From Candidatus Zhuqueibacterota bacterium 4572_119 (GTDB lineage Bacteria > Zhuqueibacterota > Zhuqueibacteria > Thermofontimicrobiales > Thermofontimicrobiaceae), in assembly GCA_002084535.1 (NCBI GenBank), contig NBLI01000107.1, forward strand, positions 1 through 6,186: DNA of 6,186 bases. The letters are read 5' to 3'. The translations under genes and the position numbers were made by a program. Below are positions 1 to 6,186 of the stretch, piece after piece (within the stretch, counting starts at the first letter, position 1; each line of letters begins with the position of its first letter). Below the pieces are notes generated by a model, which saw only the letters and a program-made list of their open reading frames with translations, searched no databases and had not been told where the DNA came from.

Positions 1-60
1 GAATTATGCGGGTTAAGTATATTATACAATATTATTGTCTATTGAATAATAACCGATTAG

Positions 61-1272
61 TTACATCCCGTTTATGTGGTACACCACATCGAGCGTCTGT
101 TTGGCAATTACAATCTCTTCATTTGTCGGAATGACCCAGATTTTTGTTTTAGAATCATTTTTTGTGATAACTGCCTCTGTTCCTATTGTTTGCTTGTTTG
201 CCAAATGGTTAAATTTGACGCCTATGTAATCCAACCCTTCACAGATACTTGCCCGGACAGAAGCAGCATTTTCTCCAATGCCAGCAGTAAAGACTATCGC
301 ATCAACACCGTTAAGCGCAGCCGCGTAAGCGCCGATATATTTTTTGACGCGGTAGCAAAACATGTCCAAAGCGTTTTGGTTTCTCTCATCACCGTTCTTC
401 GCGGCTTCAACAATTTTTTGCATATCATTTGAATTGCCGGAAATCCCTTTAAGCCCGCTCTCTTTATTCAATATGTTGTCCATTTGCGCGGCGCTGATTT
501 TTTCATGTTTCATCAAATAAAGAACCGCGGAACAATCAATATCACCAGACCGGGTCCCCATGATCAAACCTTCCAGCGGGGTAAATCCCATTGAGGTGTC
601 GATACACTTTCCGTTTTTTACCGCTGCGACACTGCTGCCGTTTCCCAAATGACAGGTAATTACTTTGATTTTTTCAAGTGGACGATCCATCAATTTAGCG
701 ACGCGATTGGCAACATAATAATGTGATGTCCCATGAAAGCCATATCTTCTAATGCGGTATTTCTCATAAAATTTATACGGAATACCATAATGAAAAGCAT
801 AATCCGGCATAGTCTGGTGAAATGCCGTATCAAAAACGGCGACCTGTGGGATACCCTTTATCAATCGTTTGCAAGCCTCAATACCTTTGATTTGCGGAGG
901 ATTGTGAAGCGGCGCCAATTGACTGCATTCCGTAATTTTTTCGATTACTTCATCAGTGATGAGAGTCGGTTTAGAAAAGTACTCACCACCATGAACCACC
1001 CGGTGTCCTATTGCAAAAATCTCTGAAATATCTTTGAGAATACCAGTTTTTTTAAAAAGCAGACTATCCAATATCTGCTGAACAGCCTGTTCATGATCCA
1101 ATATTGAACTCTTAAATTTTACTTCACTTCCATTATCTCGCTGCTGCCAGAACAGAGCATCTTCAGAGCCAATTTCAGAGACACTTCCACGTACCAGCAA
1201 ATTGAGCTTTCCCCCATCAATAATTTGGTACTTGACCGAGGAACTACCGCAGTTCAGCACAAGGATTTTCAT
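61..1272 (-). CDS. ackA: Acetate kinase
   Basis: Cytoplasmic acetate kinase interconverts acetyl phosphate + ADP and acetate + ATP; it is the ATP-yielding last step of acetate fermentation when paired with phosphotransacetylase. From the ATG at 1272 the protein is 403 aa, the normal family length. Residue numbers then fall exactly on those of the well-studied Methanosarcina enzyme: N7 (NCGSSS), R91 (GHRVVHGG), D148 (VFDTAFH), H180 (RRYGFHGTSH), H208 (CHLGNGSS) and R241 (MGTRSGDID). GIGENA lies near 331-336 and PTNEE near 382-386. The catalytic and nucleotide-binding set therefore looks complete. Start choice: this register favours 1272, although a GAGG directly abuts that ATG, too close for a normal ribosome binding site. 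In-frame alternatives are ATG at 1296, with AAGGA 12 nt upstream, and TTG at 1305. It lies 39 bp after ndk and is probably cotranscribed with it. No pta gene is visible in the window. Confidence 0.97.
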   Translation of the reverse strand: MKILVLNCGSSSVKYQIIDGGKLNLLVRGSVSEIGSEDALFWQQRDNGSEVKFKSSILDHEQAVQQILDSLLFKKTGILKDISEIFAIGHRVVHGGEYFSKPTLITDEVIEKITECSQLAPLHNPPQIKGIEACKRLIKGIPQVAVFDTAFHQTMPDYAFHYGIPYKFYEKYRIRRYGFHGTSHYYVANRVAKLMDRPLEKIKVITCHLGNGSSVAAVKNGKCIDTSMGFTPLEGLIMGTRSGDIDCSAVLYLMKHEKISAAQMDNILNKESGLKGISGNSNDMQKIVEAAKNGDERNQNALDMFCYRVKKYIGAYAAALNGVDAIVFTAGIGENAASVRASICEGLDYIGVKFNHLANKQTIGTEAVITKNDSKTKIWVIPTNEEIVIAKQTLDVVYHINGM

Positions 1273-1308
1273 CCTCACTATTTTATTTTTTTTCATGGCA
1301 GACAATTA

Positions 1309-1313
1309 TCCTT
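1309..1313 (-). promoter_or_regulatory. Candidate ribosome binding site for ackA, overlapping the ndk stop
   Basis: AAGGA on the minus strand overlaps the ndk stop codon (1312-1314). It lies 12 nt before an in-frame ATG at 1296, and 36 nt before the family-register ATG at 1272, so it would serve an eight-residue longer AckA. The overlap with the stop suggests translational coupling of ndk and ackA. Confidence 0.35.
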
Positions 1314-1740
1314 ATCCCATATTTTCGACTAATTCTTTTGATGAAAAGAAATATTTTATTTCATATTCAGCAGTATCCGGTGCGTCTGAACCATGAACCA
1401 TATTCTGCTCTTTACTGTCCGCGTACATTTTGCGAATTGTTCCTTCATCAGCTTTTCCCGGATCAGTTGCTCCGATAACTTTGCGATAATCCTCAATCGC
1501 GTTTTCTTTTTCAAGCACCATTGGCACACAGGGACCCGAAGACATAAAGGAAACTAAATCATAGAAAAACGGCTTGTCTTTATGCACCGCGTAAAACTCC
1601 CCGGCTGTATTTGAATCTAACTTCACCAATTTCATACCTATAATCTTAAATCCCTCAGCCTCAAATCGTTTAATAACTTTGCCAATTAAATTCTTTCTCA
1701 CACAATCCGGTTTCAAAATTGCGAGTGTTCTTTGTACCAT
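1312..1740 (-). CDS. ndk: Nucleoside diphosphate kinase
   Basis: Cytoplasmic Ndk moves the gamma phosphate of ATP to other NDPs and dNDPs through a phosphohistidine intermediate, balancing the NTP and dNTP pools. The 142-aa product has the usual length of the bacterial enzyme. It opens with the typical LAILKPD strand (K10) and carries the FYAVHKDKPFF helix region (Y50), the SGPCVPMVLE segment, R86 before GATDP, and the active-site signature MVHGSD with phospho-acceptor H116. All main active-site positions appear intact. The start is the ATG at 1740: AGGAG at 1747-1751 sits 6 nt upstream, and translation from here gives the family N-terminus. The reading frame stays open to a TTG at 1785, but that extension would overlap folE2 and add residues not typical of the family. 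The gene starts 23 bp after the folE2 stop, as expected within an operon. Confidence 0.97.
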   Translation of the reverse strand: MVQRTLAILKPDCVRKNLIGKVIKRFEAEGFKIIGMKLVKLDSNTAGEFYAVHKDKPFFYDLVSFMSSGPCVPMVLEKENAIEDYRKVIGATDPGKADEGTIRKMYADSKEQNMVHGSDAPDTAEYEIKYFFSSKELVENMG

Positions 1741-1746
1741 TTCTTT

Positions 1747-1751
1747 CTCCT
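1747..1751 (-). promoter_or_regulatory. Ribosome binding site that fixes the ndk start
   Basis: AGGAG on the minus strand lies 6 nt before the ATG at 1740. This ideal spacing decides the start against the in-frame TTG at 1785, which overlaps the end of folE2. Confidence 0.8.
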
Positions 1752-1763
1752 GATTTTCAATCG

Positions 1764-2531
1764 TTAATATTTTCTTTGTACACAAGCATAAGCGTCATGG
1801 TTATGAATACTCTCATAACTTTCAGCTTCCACTTTATACCATAATATATTTTCCTGTTTATCTAACTTGGTAGCGACATTGCGAACAACATCTTCGACAA
1901 AATTCGGATTCTCGTATGAAGATTCAGTGATGTATTTTTCATCCTCCCGCTTCAGCAGTGAAAAAACAGAACCAGAGGCGCAGTTCTCGACCATTTCAAT
2001 CACATCCTCAATCCACAGGAAACCTTTAAACTTGAGCAGCAGGTTTATTTCACCCCGTTGATTATGTGCGCCGTGTTCAGAAATCTCCTTTGAACAGGGG
2101 CATACCGTTAACATGGGAACCGAAACGCCCAATAAAATCTTCATGCGGTCATTTAACTCTCCAATGAACCGGCACTGGTATTCCATCAACGACTTTGCCT
2201 TTGATACCGGAGCCTCCTTTTCAATGAAATATGGGAACTCCAATTCCAGGTGAGCCGATTCCGCTTCCAGCCGGTCTTTCATTTCTTTCATTATTTCGCC
2301 CATATTATGAATATCAATTTCCCGGCGGTATTTATTCAAAATTTCAATGAAACGGCTCATGTGCGTACCGCGAAATTGGTGCGGTAAATTCACATACATA
2401 TTTATCGATGCAATTGTATGCTGTTTTTCATTTTGCTTATCTTTTAAAACTATCGGATATTTTAAATTTTTCACTCCAACTTTATCAATTTCAATCCGTC
2501 TAAAATCAATTTCATTCTGCACGTCTCTCAT
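1764..2531 (-). CDS. folE2: GTP cyclohydrolase FolE2 (type IB)
   Basis: FolE2 converts GTP to 7,8-dihydroneopterin triphosphate, the first step of tetrahydrofolate synthesis and, in some bacteria, of other pterin-type or deazapurine products. It is the alternative to the zinc-dependent FolE and tolerates other divalent metals. The 255-aa product shows family hallmarks throughout: an N-terminus DVQNEIDFR, KVGVKNLKYPI near 17-27, a HQFRGTHMSRFIEI block near 51-64, and the metal/active-site region CPCSKEISEHGAHNQRGEI near 144-162 (C144, C146, H153, H156). It ends with KREDEKYITE near 194-203, ENPNFVEDVVR near 207-217 and the SIHNHDAYA tail. By family knowledge, a Cys, a His and a Glu from these blocks bind the metal. 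The ATG at 2531 has GGAGG at 2544-2548, 12 nt upstream. The gene follows the GlnE-like gene by 28 bp. FolE2 is often zinc-starvation regulated elsewhere; its place inside a housekeeping-type cluster argues against a dedicated promoter here. Confidence 0.97.
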   Translation of the reverse strand: MRDVQNEIDFRRIEIDKVGVKNLKYPIVLKDKQNEKQHTIASINMYVNLPHQFRGTHMSRFIEILNKYRREIDIHNMGEIMKEMKDRLEAESAHLELEFPYFIEKEAPVSKAKSLMEYQCRFIGELNDRMKILLGVSVPMLTVCPCSKEISEHGAHNQRGEINLLLKFKGFLWIEDVIEMVENCASGSVFSLLKREDEKYITESSYENPNFVEDVVRNVATKLDKQENILWYKVEAESYESIHNHDAYACVQRKY

Positions 2532-2543
2532 TAAAAGCTACAA

Positions 2544-2548
2544 CCTCC
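2544..2548 (-). promoter_or_regulatory. Ribosome binding site of folE2
   Basis: GGAGG on the minus strand, 12 nt before the ATG at 2531. The spacing is longer than the common 5-9 nt, but no better start exists nearby and the ATG gives the family N-terminus. Confidence 0.65.
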
Positions 2549-2559
2549 AAATCAACTTT

Positions 2560-5538
2560 TTAGCAATTATCGAATTCTCTCAATAATTTATTTATAATTT
2601 TATGGGAGTAATCTGTTGTACGATTATAATCCTGAATCAGCTTCTCCCTTGCATCCCAATGCTCATCATTATGGTATCCGAGAATTTTAGTAACAGGATC
2701 CAGGTGTTCTGTTTTTAAAACATTCCCGGCAGAAATAGTCAAGCGGTATAAATCCCGCAATCTTTTCAAAAAATCACGGTGGTTAATCAGATCGAGGAGA
2801 TCTTGTTTATTATGCGCCTCCTCTTCAATGATGCGATTCACTAATTTCAGGTTTAATGGCTCCTGCAATCGATATTTTACTTTATACATTAGCAGCAAAA
2901 ACTCGATGTCGCGCAGACCACCAATCCCCTCTTTAATATTTAGCTCTTCCACCTGATTTTTACCTTCATCTTCATGCCGCGATTTCATTTCTCCGATCAT
3001 TTGTTTCATGTAAACAGAGCATTTTTCAAATATGTGAGGCTCAATAATTCGATTTTCAAACTCTTTTTGAAACTTTGTGCTGCCCACAATCATTCTGGCT
3101 CCAAGCAATTGGGACTTATCAATAAAATCGTTTACATCATTATTTGAAAAATATTGGTCAAGATCATCAACCAGCGTGATATAATGCCCAAAATGATCGG
3201 CAAATCGATAATGGGGCATAGTGCCGCGTTTCATTATTTCGGTGTTCATCATCACGATAATTTTATTGCAGTATTGACGGATTTCTTCATCGTTCTCATT
3301 CAATAAAATAATCAGATCATAATCATCATCAAACGCCTGTTCTCTGCCATGTCCGCCGGCAGCATAAATTGCAATCAAATCCCGTGTGGGAACGTATTTT
3401 CCTATCCTGCGAATCACTTCCTGCTTGCAAATGTCAAAAAGTATCTCGATGTAATTATCGGTAAATTCTGTAAAATCAGATTCTATTTTATTTATTGGCA
3501 CACCGTCCAAAGCTTCCAAGCCAACGCGGAAAAATTCCAGGTCGTGATAGTTATTTAGCTGTCTCTTTTGATCCTCAAAATTTTCCAGGCTATCCACTGT
3601 CGCTAACATACCCTTAGCGATTTGATCGAGTGAATTGGTATCTTTCAAATATTGGATGTAAATCGGTTTTTTAGAAATAATTCTGGTAAAAAACCTCTTG
3701 AAATAATGACTGGTGTTATTTTGAATTTCACACAAACTGCAAAGTAGTTCTTTGTATTTCTGAGACTGTGGTTCCCATAAGTTTTCATCGATTAGCAGTG
3801 TAAATTGATAGCGCTGCTGATCATTTAAAACGGACAAAAAATCATTTATTAAATCCGGATACCAGCTAAAAACTTTGGTCAAGCGAAGCACTCGATCGTT
3901 ACATAAAGTTAAATTTTCCAGGAACGAGGCAATTAAACCTTCACTTATTTTTTTGCACTCAAGCGTGGTCTTTTTTTGCGCGACTAAGGTGACAAATGAG
4001 ATTGCCGGATAAAGAGCTTGCTGAAAAACTTTGCCGTATTCTTTGATCACTTTGGTTTGCAGCCGCGGTTTAAGCTGTTTGAAATCATTGATAAAATTTT
4101 GCAGCAAATGGCTTTTTTCATTTTTCAATTCATTGATGATATCATCCCAGTATTTGGTGCCCTTGTAGAATTTTGACTGCTTAAGAAAATCAACAGCCAG
4201 GTTTCCGGGGTAGCTTCTGTAGGGTTCTGGGTCTTTTGCCATACCAGTAATGACCGAAAAACTGCTGATTACTTTGAGATGTTCCTGCACATCCACCAAT
4301 AGTTGTGCCGCGGTCGATTTAGCGGTTTCAACATATTCGTGGTAATGAATTAAAAGATGATCCCAGGCGCTGATGGCGCCCATATCTTGATATCCCAAGG
4401 TTTTAGCAACGATTTGCATGTTTTGTACAGTAACCGGATCATCAAGATAAATGTCTTCTTCCAATCCCACATAAAGTTGGAAAATATGCCTGAAAATTTC
4501 CAGGAAAGAAAGGGATTTTTCAAGGTTATTATAAAGATGCTTTCTGTTGGAATCAATGCGTTTTAGAGCCGCCAATATTTCCCAACGATTTACCCTGTAA
4601 ATACGAAAAATTGTTTTTCCGGAAAAAATAACACCGGAAATCATGCGCAAAGCATCATCTTTTGGATTTAGCTTGTTTTGATTTATCTCCCTAAATAAAA
4701 AAGAACGAATTTCACCAAGAATGCCTCTTAAATAGGCTTCATGGTATTTATTATCCTGGTTCTGCTGAAAATGATAACGGAAGGTGACTTCTGCCATAAA
4801 TTTCTTGAATAGCCTGTTGCTGCCAAGTATGCGAGCGGCATTTATCATTTCTGTAATGATAATAAAATCCTGTATTTCGTCATCCAGAAGTTCATTAAAC
4901 TCATCGATGGATGCTGTAAAAAACTCACTGCCCACGTGTTCGGTCAAATAAAAATGCAGTTCAGTCGCGGATTTGAACATTTCCCGGCTCAGCCGGTTCA
5001 TTATCATGTTTAGCTCTTTGCGGCTTTCCGATCCGTCATCAACTACACCAACATCAATATCATCCTGGTGAGCAAGAGATCCCACACCCAACATGGCATA
5101 TTCATGATTGATGTCTGTATCTGAAAATATATTGAGCAGTTTCTCCATGTACGCGGCGGATAATTTTCTGAAATCCTTGCCTGTTTGGAGCATAAACTCT
5201 TTGTAAACAGGTATCCGCCTTTTCGCTTTGCTAATACCTGTTAGTTGAAGTCGTAAAACATCGACGGATCGAATATTCAGATGCAGCATTTGGAGTGAAT
5301 AGTAACACGCGAGAAATGAAAGTTTTTCCTCTTTGGATGTTGCCACACTAAGAACAACATCCATTTCTTCACTGAGGCGTGGCGTTCCTTTCCAAAAATG
5401 GATGTATTCAGATTTCCCGGCGTTTTCCAGACTGGTCATCAATGAATCGAGATTCGCTTCGATTGTCCTGATATACTTTTGCTGGTGGTTCCCTAATAGA
5501 CTCGCGCGTTTTTTTAATCTATTAAAATAATGATGCAA
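2560..5538 (-). CDS. Divergent GlnE-like protein with two nucleotidyltransferase modules
   Basis: This 992-aa soluble protein has two halves, each a nucleotidyltransferase fold followed by a helical bundle of GlnE/GlnD type. C-terminal half (about 700-990): GGHGREQ (728-734), the catalytic D739-Y-D741, then GIGGLRDIEF (871-880), which matches the GGIRDIEF block of GlnE; a late DPVTKILGY segment lies near 947-955. N-terminal half (about 100-420): GVGS (151-154) with D160-I-D162, an eroded NPKDDALRMI (291-300) where GGIRDIEF would be, and DPVTVQNMQIVAKTLGY near 367-383, typical of GlnE. Length is close to GlnE (about 950 aa), which adenylylates glutamine synthetase with the C-terminal half and reverses this with the N-terminal half. 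The true target is unknown; no glnA or glnB is nearby. I see no ACT or HD domain, which argues against GlnD. The start is a TTG at 5538 just after an in-frame TAA, with a weak ribosome binding site; ATG at 5439 (residue 34) is an alternative. Likely first gene of the folE2-ndk-ackA operon. Confidence 0.8.
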   Translation of the reverse strand: MHHYFNRLKKRASLLGNHQQKYIRTIEANLDSLMTSLENAGKSEYIHFWKGTPRLSEEMDVVLSVATSKEEKLSFLACYYSLQMLHLNIRSVDVLRLQLTGISKAKRRIPVYKEFMLQTGKDFRKLSAAYMEKLLNIFSDTDINHEYAMLGVGSLAHQDDIDVGVVDDGSESRKELNMIMNRLSREMFKSATELHFYLTEHVGSEFFTASIDEFNELLDDEIQDFIIITEMINAARILGSNRLFKKFMAEVTFRYHFQQNQDNKYHEAYLRGILGEIRSFLFREINQNKLNPKDDALRMISGVIFSGKTIFRIYRVNRWEILAALKRIDSNRKHLYNNLEKSLSFLEIFRHIFQLYVGLEEDIYLDDPVTVQNMQIVAKTLGYQDMGAISAWDHLLIHYHEYVETAKSTAAQLLVDVQEHLKVISSFSVITGMAKDPEPYRSYPGNLAVDFLKQSKFYKGTKYWDDIINELKNEKSHLLQNFINDFKQLKPRLQTKVIKEYGKVFQQALYPAISFVTLVAQKKTTLECKKISEGLIASFLENLTLCNDRVLRLTKVFSWYPDLINDFLSVLNDQQRYQFTLLIDENLWEPQSQKYKELLCSLCEIQNNTSHYFKRFFTRIISKKPIYIQYLKDTNSLDQIAKGMLATVDSLENFEDQKRQLNNYHDLEFFRVGLEALDGVPINKIESDFTEFTDNYIEILFDICKQEVIRRIGKYVPTRDLIAIYAAGGHGREQAFDDDYDLIILLNENDEEIRQYCNKIIVMMNTEIMKRGTMPHYRFADHFGHYITLVDDLDQYFSNNDVNDFIDKSQLLGARMIVGSTKFQKEFENRIIEPHIFEKCSVYMKQMIGEMKSRHEDEGKNQVEELNIKEGIGGLRDIEFLLLMYKVKYRLQEPLNLKLVNRIIEEEAHNKQDLLDLINHRDFLKRLRDLYRLTISAGNVLKTEHLDPVTKILGYHNDEHWDAREKLIQDYNRTTDYSHKIINKLLREFDNC

Positions 5539-5588
5539 TGCTTATATTTCCAAAAATTGTCTATTTTGCAATTTAAGTTTAATTTAAC

Positions 5589-5614
5589 GATTCACAGTTC
5601 ATATATTGTGAATC
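5589..5614 (-). promoter_or_regulatory. Perfect inverted repeat, possible operator or promoter region of the GlnE-like operon
   Basis: GATTCACA (5589-5596) and TGTGAATC (5607-5614) are perfect inverted arms with a 10-bp AT-rich spacer, 50 bp upstream of the TTG start of the GlnE-like gene. On the minus strand no T run follows, so it does not look like a terminator. A weak promoter pair overlaps it: TTGAAG (5627-5622) and TATATG (5605-5600), 16 bp apart, four of six consensus matches each, with the -10-like element inside the palindrome spacer. An operator for a dimeric regulator is plausible; no regulator can be named. Confidence 0.35.
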
Positions 5615-5689
5615 TGACAAACTTCAAGCGAAATTAAGTGAGAAATGGAAAGAAGCTTAAATAATATCCATTTGTAGATGCAGACGTAC

Positions 5690-5733
5690 AAAAAAAATAG
5701 AAACATTAATAATTTCGAACCAGTTTCGTTTCT
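5690..5733 (-). terminator. Probable rho-independent terminator after the oxidoreductase gene
   Basis: On the minus strand, AGAAAC (5733-5728) can pair with GTTTCT (5704-5699). An inner CGAA/TTCG stem around ACTGG may strengthen the fold. The stem is followed by one A and then eight T (5697-5690). It begins 38 nt after the oxidoreductase stop codon. The stem is short and AU-rich with a 23-nt loop, so strength is uncertain, but the T tract is clear. Confidence 0.5.
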
Positions 5734-5771
5734 TGTATTCCCGCTTATTTTAAAACTTTGCACGCTTCCAA

Positions 5772-6186
5772 TTACGCTGAAAGTAACTTTGCTCCTTCAT
5801 TGCGACCTACTTTGAGCGCCTTCAAATTCATTTCTTCAGTTCCCTTTGGGACGCGGGATAAAATTGCTGATTCCAACGCCTCTATTGAGACTATCTTTGT
5901 AAGTTCCGCGATAACTCCCAGAGCAACAATGTTCGCGACCATCACACGTCCGACTTCATTACGGGCAATTTCTATGATTGGGAGGCTGAAAATTTTCGAT
6001 TTCAATTCGGGTTTGGACTTAACCGCTTCAGAATCAATCAATAAAATTCCATCTTCTTTCAGGTCATTTGAATATCGTTCACACGATTCCTGCGTCAGTG
6101 CCAATAAAAAATCGATATTGATTGCTTTTGGATAATCTATCTCTTCGTCTGAAATTATTACTTCGGAGCGGCTGGCGCCTCCTCTT
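5772..6186 (-). CDS. 2-oxoacid:acceptor oxidoreductase, gamma subunit (3' part)
   Basis: This is the C-terminal 137 codons of a pyruvate/2-oxoglutarate:ferredoxin oxidoreductase gamma subunit (KorC/PorC family); the 5' end lies beyond 6186. The complex oxidatively decarboxylates a 2-oxoacid with CoA to acyl-CoA and passes the electrons to ferredoxin; the gamma domain helps bind CoA and hold the complex together. Visible family marks are RGGAS at the very start of the fragment, SEVIISDEEIDYP just after, FLLALTQESCERY, GILLIDSE, then the conserved helix NEVGRVMVANIVALG and a late GTEEMNLKAL. The frame reads openly through the window edge, so the TTG at 6104 is an internal Leu, not a start. Typical family members are about 180-190 aa, so roughly 45-50 residues are missing. 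The substrate cannot be decided here; 2-oxoglutarate (korC-like) is my first guess. Partner subunits would be expected upstream, outside the window. A terminator-like hairpin follows the stop. Confidence 0.9.
   Translation of the reverse strand, partial: RGGASRSEVIISDEEIDYPKAINIDFLLALTQESCERYSNDLKEDGILLIDSEAVKSKPELKSKIFSLPIIEIARNEVGRVMVANIVALGVIAELTKIVSIEALESAILSRVPKGTEEMNLKALKVGRNEGAKLLSA

Noticed and set aside
1..60. AT-rich inverted repeat (ATTATT at 31-36, AATAAT at 45-50) just after ackA, as a terminator
   Set aside because: The stem is only A-T pairs, and no T run follows on the minus strand. The stretch holds no gene I can support; the real operon end may lie beyond the window.
76..432. 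Plus-strand open frames inside ackA, folE2, the GlnE-like gene and the oxidoreductase (for example 76-432, 733-1026, 2347-2586, 4357-4566, 5758-6135)
   Set aside because: They lie antisense to strongly recognised genes, their products show no family features, and none has convincing start signals. They are shadows of the true frames.
1741..1785. TTG-initiated longer Ndk overlapping the end of folE2
   Set aside because: The ATG at 1740 has an ideal AGGAG and gives the family N-terminus; the extension looks like read-through sequence.
4350..4556. Minus-strand 68-codon frame inside the GlnE-like gene
   Set aside because: It is out of frame with the long gene, which reads openly across it and shows GlnE-type motifs on both sides.
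5589..5614. CRP/FNR-type binding site
   Set aside because: The arms read TCACA...TGTGA with a 10-bp spacer, the opposite orientation to the TGTGA...TCACA consensus, so assigning that family is not justified.
5772..6104. Complete 110-aa protein starting at TTG 6104
   Set aside because: The frame continues without a stop to 6186 and encodes the conserved RGGAS and SEVIISDEEIDYP region, so this is a truncated gamma subunit, not a short gene.

Overview
The window carries five genes, all on the minus strand, so the biological order runs from high to low coordinates. The DNA is AT-rich by eye. The genes are: the 3' end of a 2-oxoacid:acceptor oxidoreductase gamma subunit; a large divergent protein with two nucleotidyltransferase modules, built like glutamine synthetase adenylyltransferase (GlnE); the metal-dependent GTP cyclohydrolase FolE2; nucleoside diphosphate kinase; and acetate kinase. 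This mix suggests a bacterium with an anaerobic or fermentative side (ferredoxin-type 2-oxoacid oxidation, acetate kinase). Nothing here fixes the phylum. A deep-branching lineage such as the FCB/Calditrichota area is a guess from the AT-rich composition and the unusual GlnE-like protein, not a demonstrated placement.

Layout. Positions 6186-5772 hold the oxidoreductase fragment, whose 5' end lies outside the window. Positions 5771-5539 are a 233-bp gap with a probable rho-independent terminator for that gene (5733-5690) and a perfect 8-10-8 inverted repeat (5614-5589) upstream of the next gene. Positions 5538-2560 hold the GlnE-like protein. It is followed after 28 bp by folE2 (2531-1764), after 23 bp by ndk (1740-1312), and after about 39 bp by ackA (1272-61). 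The tight spacing and the ribosome binding sites in front of folE2 and ndk suggest that the last four genes form one operon read from the 5.5-5.6 kb region. The last 60 bp of the window (60-1) are AT-rich and contain no gene I can support.

How the genes might work together. FolE2 uses GTP to start folate/pterin synthesis. Ndk balances nucleoside triphosphates, including GTP. AckA makes ATP from acetyl phosphate. The GlnE-like protein has the architecture of an enzyme that adds and removes nucleotidyl groups on a protein. This is a plausible housekeeping nucleotide/energy operon, but the functional link is inference from adjacency only. The least ordinary object is the 992-residue GlnE-like protein: its second half keeps the main nucleotidyltransferase motifs while its first half is strongly eroded. 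I see no mobile elements, CRISPR arrays, tRNA or rRNA genes.
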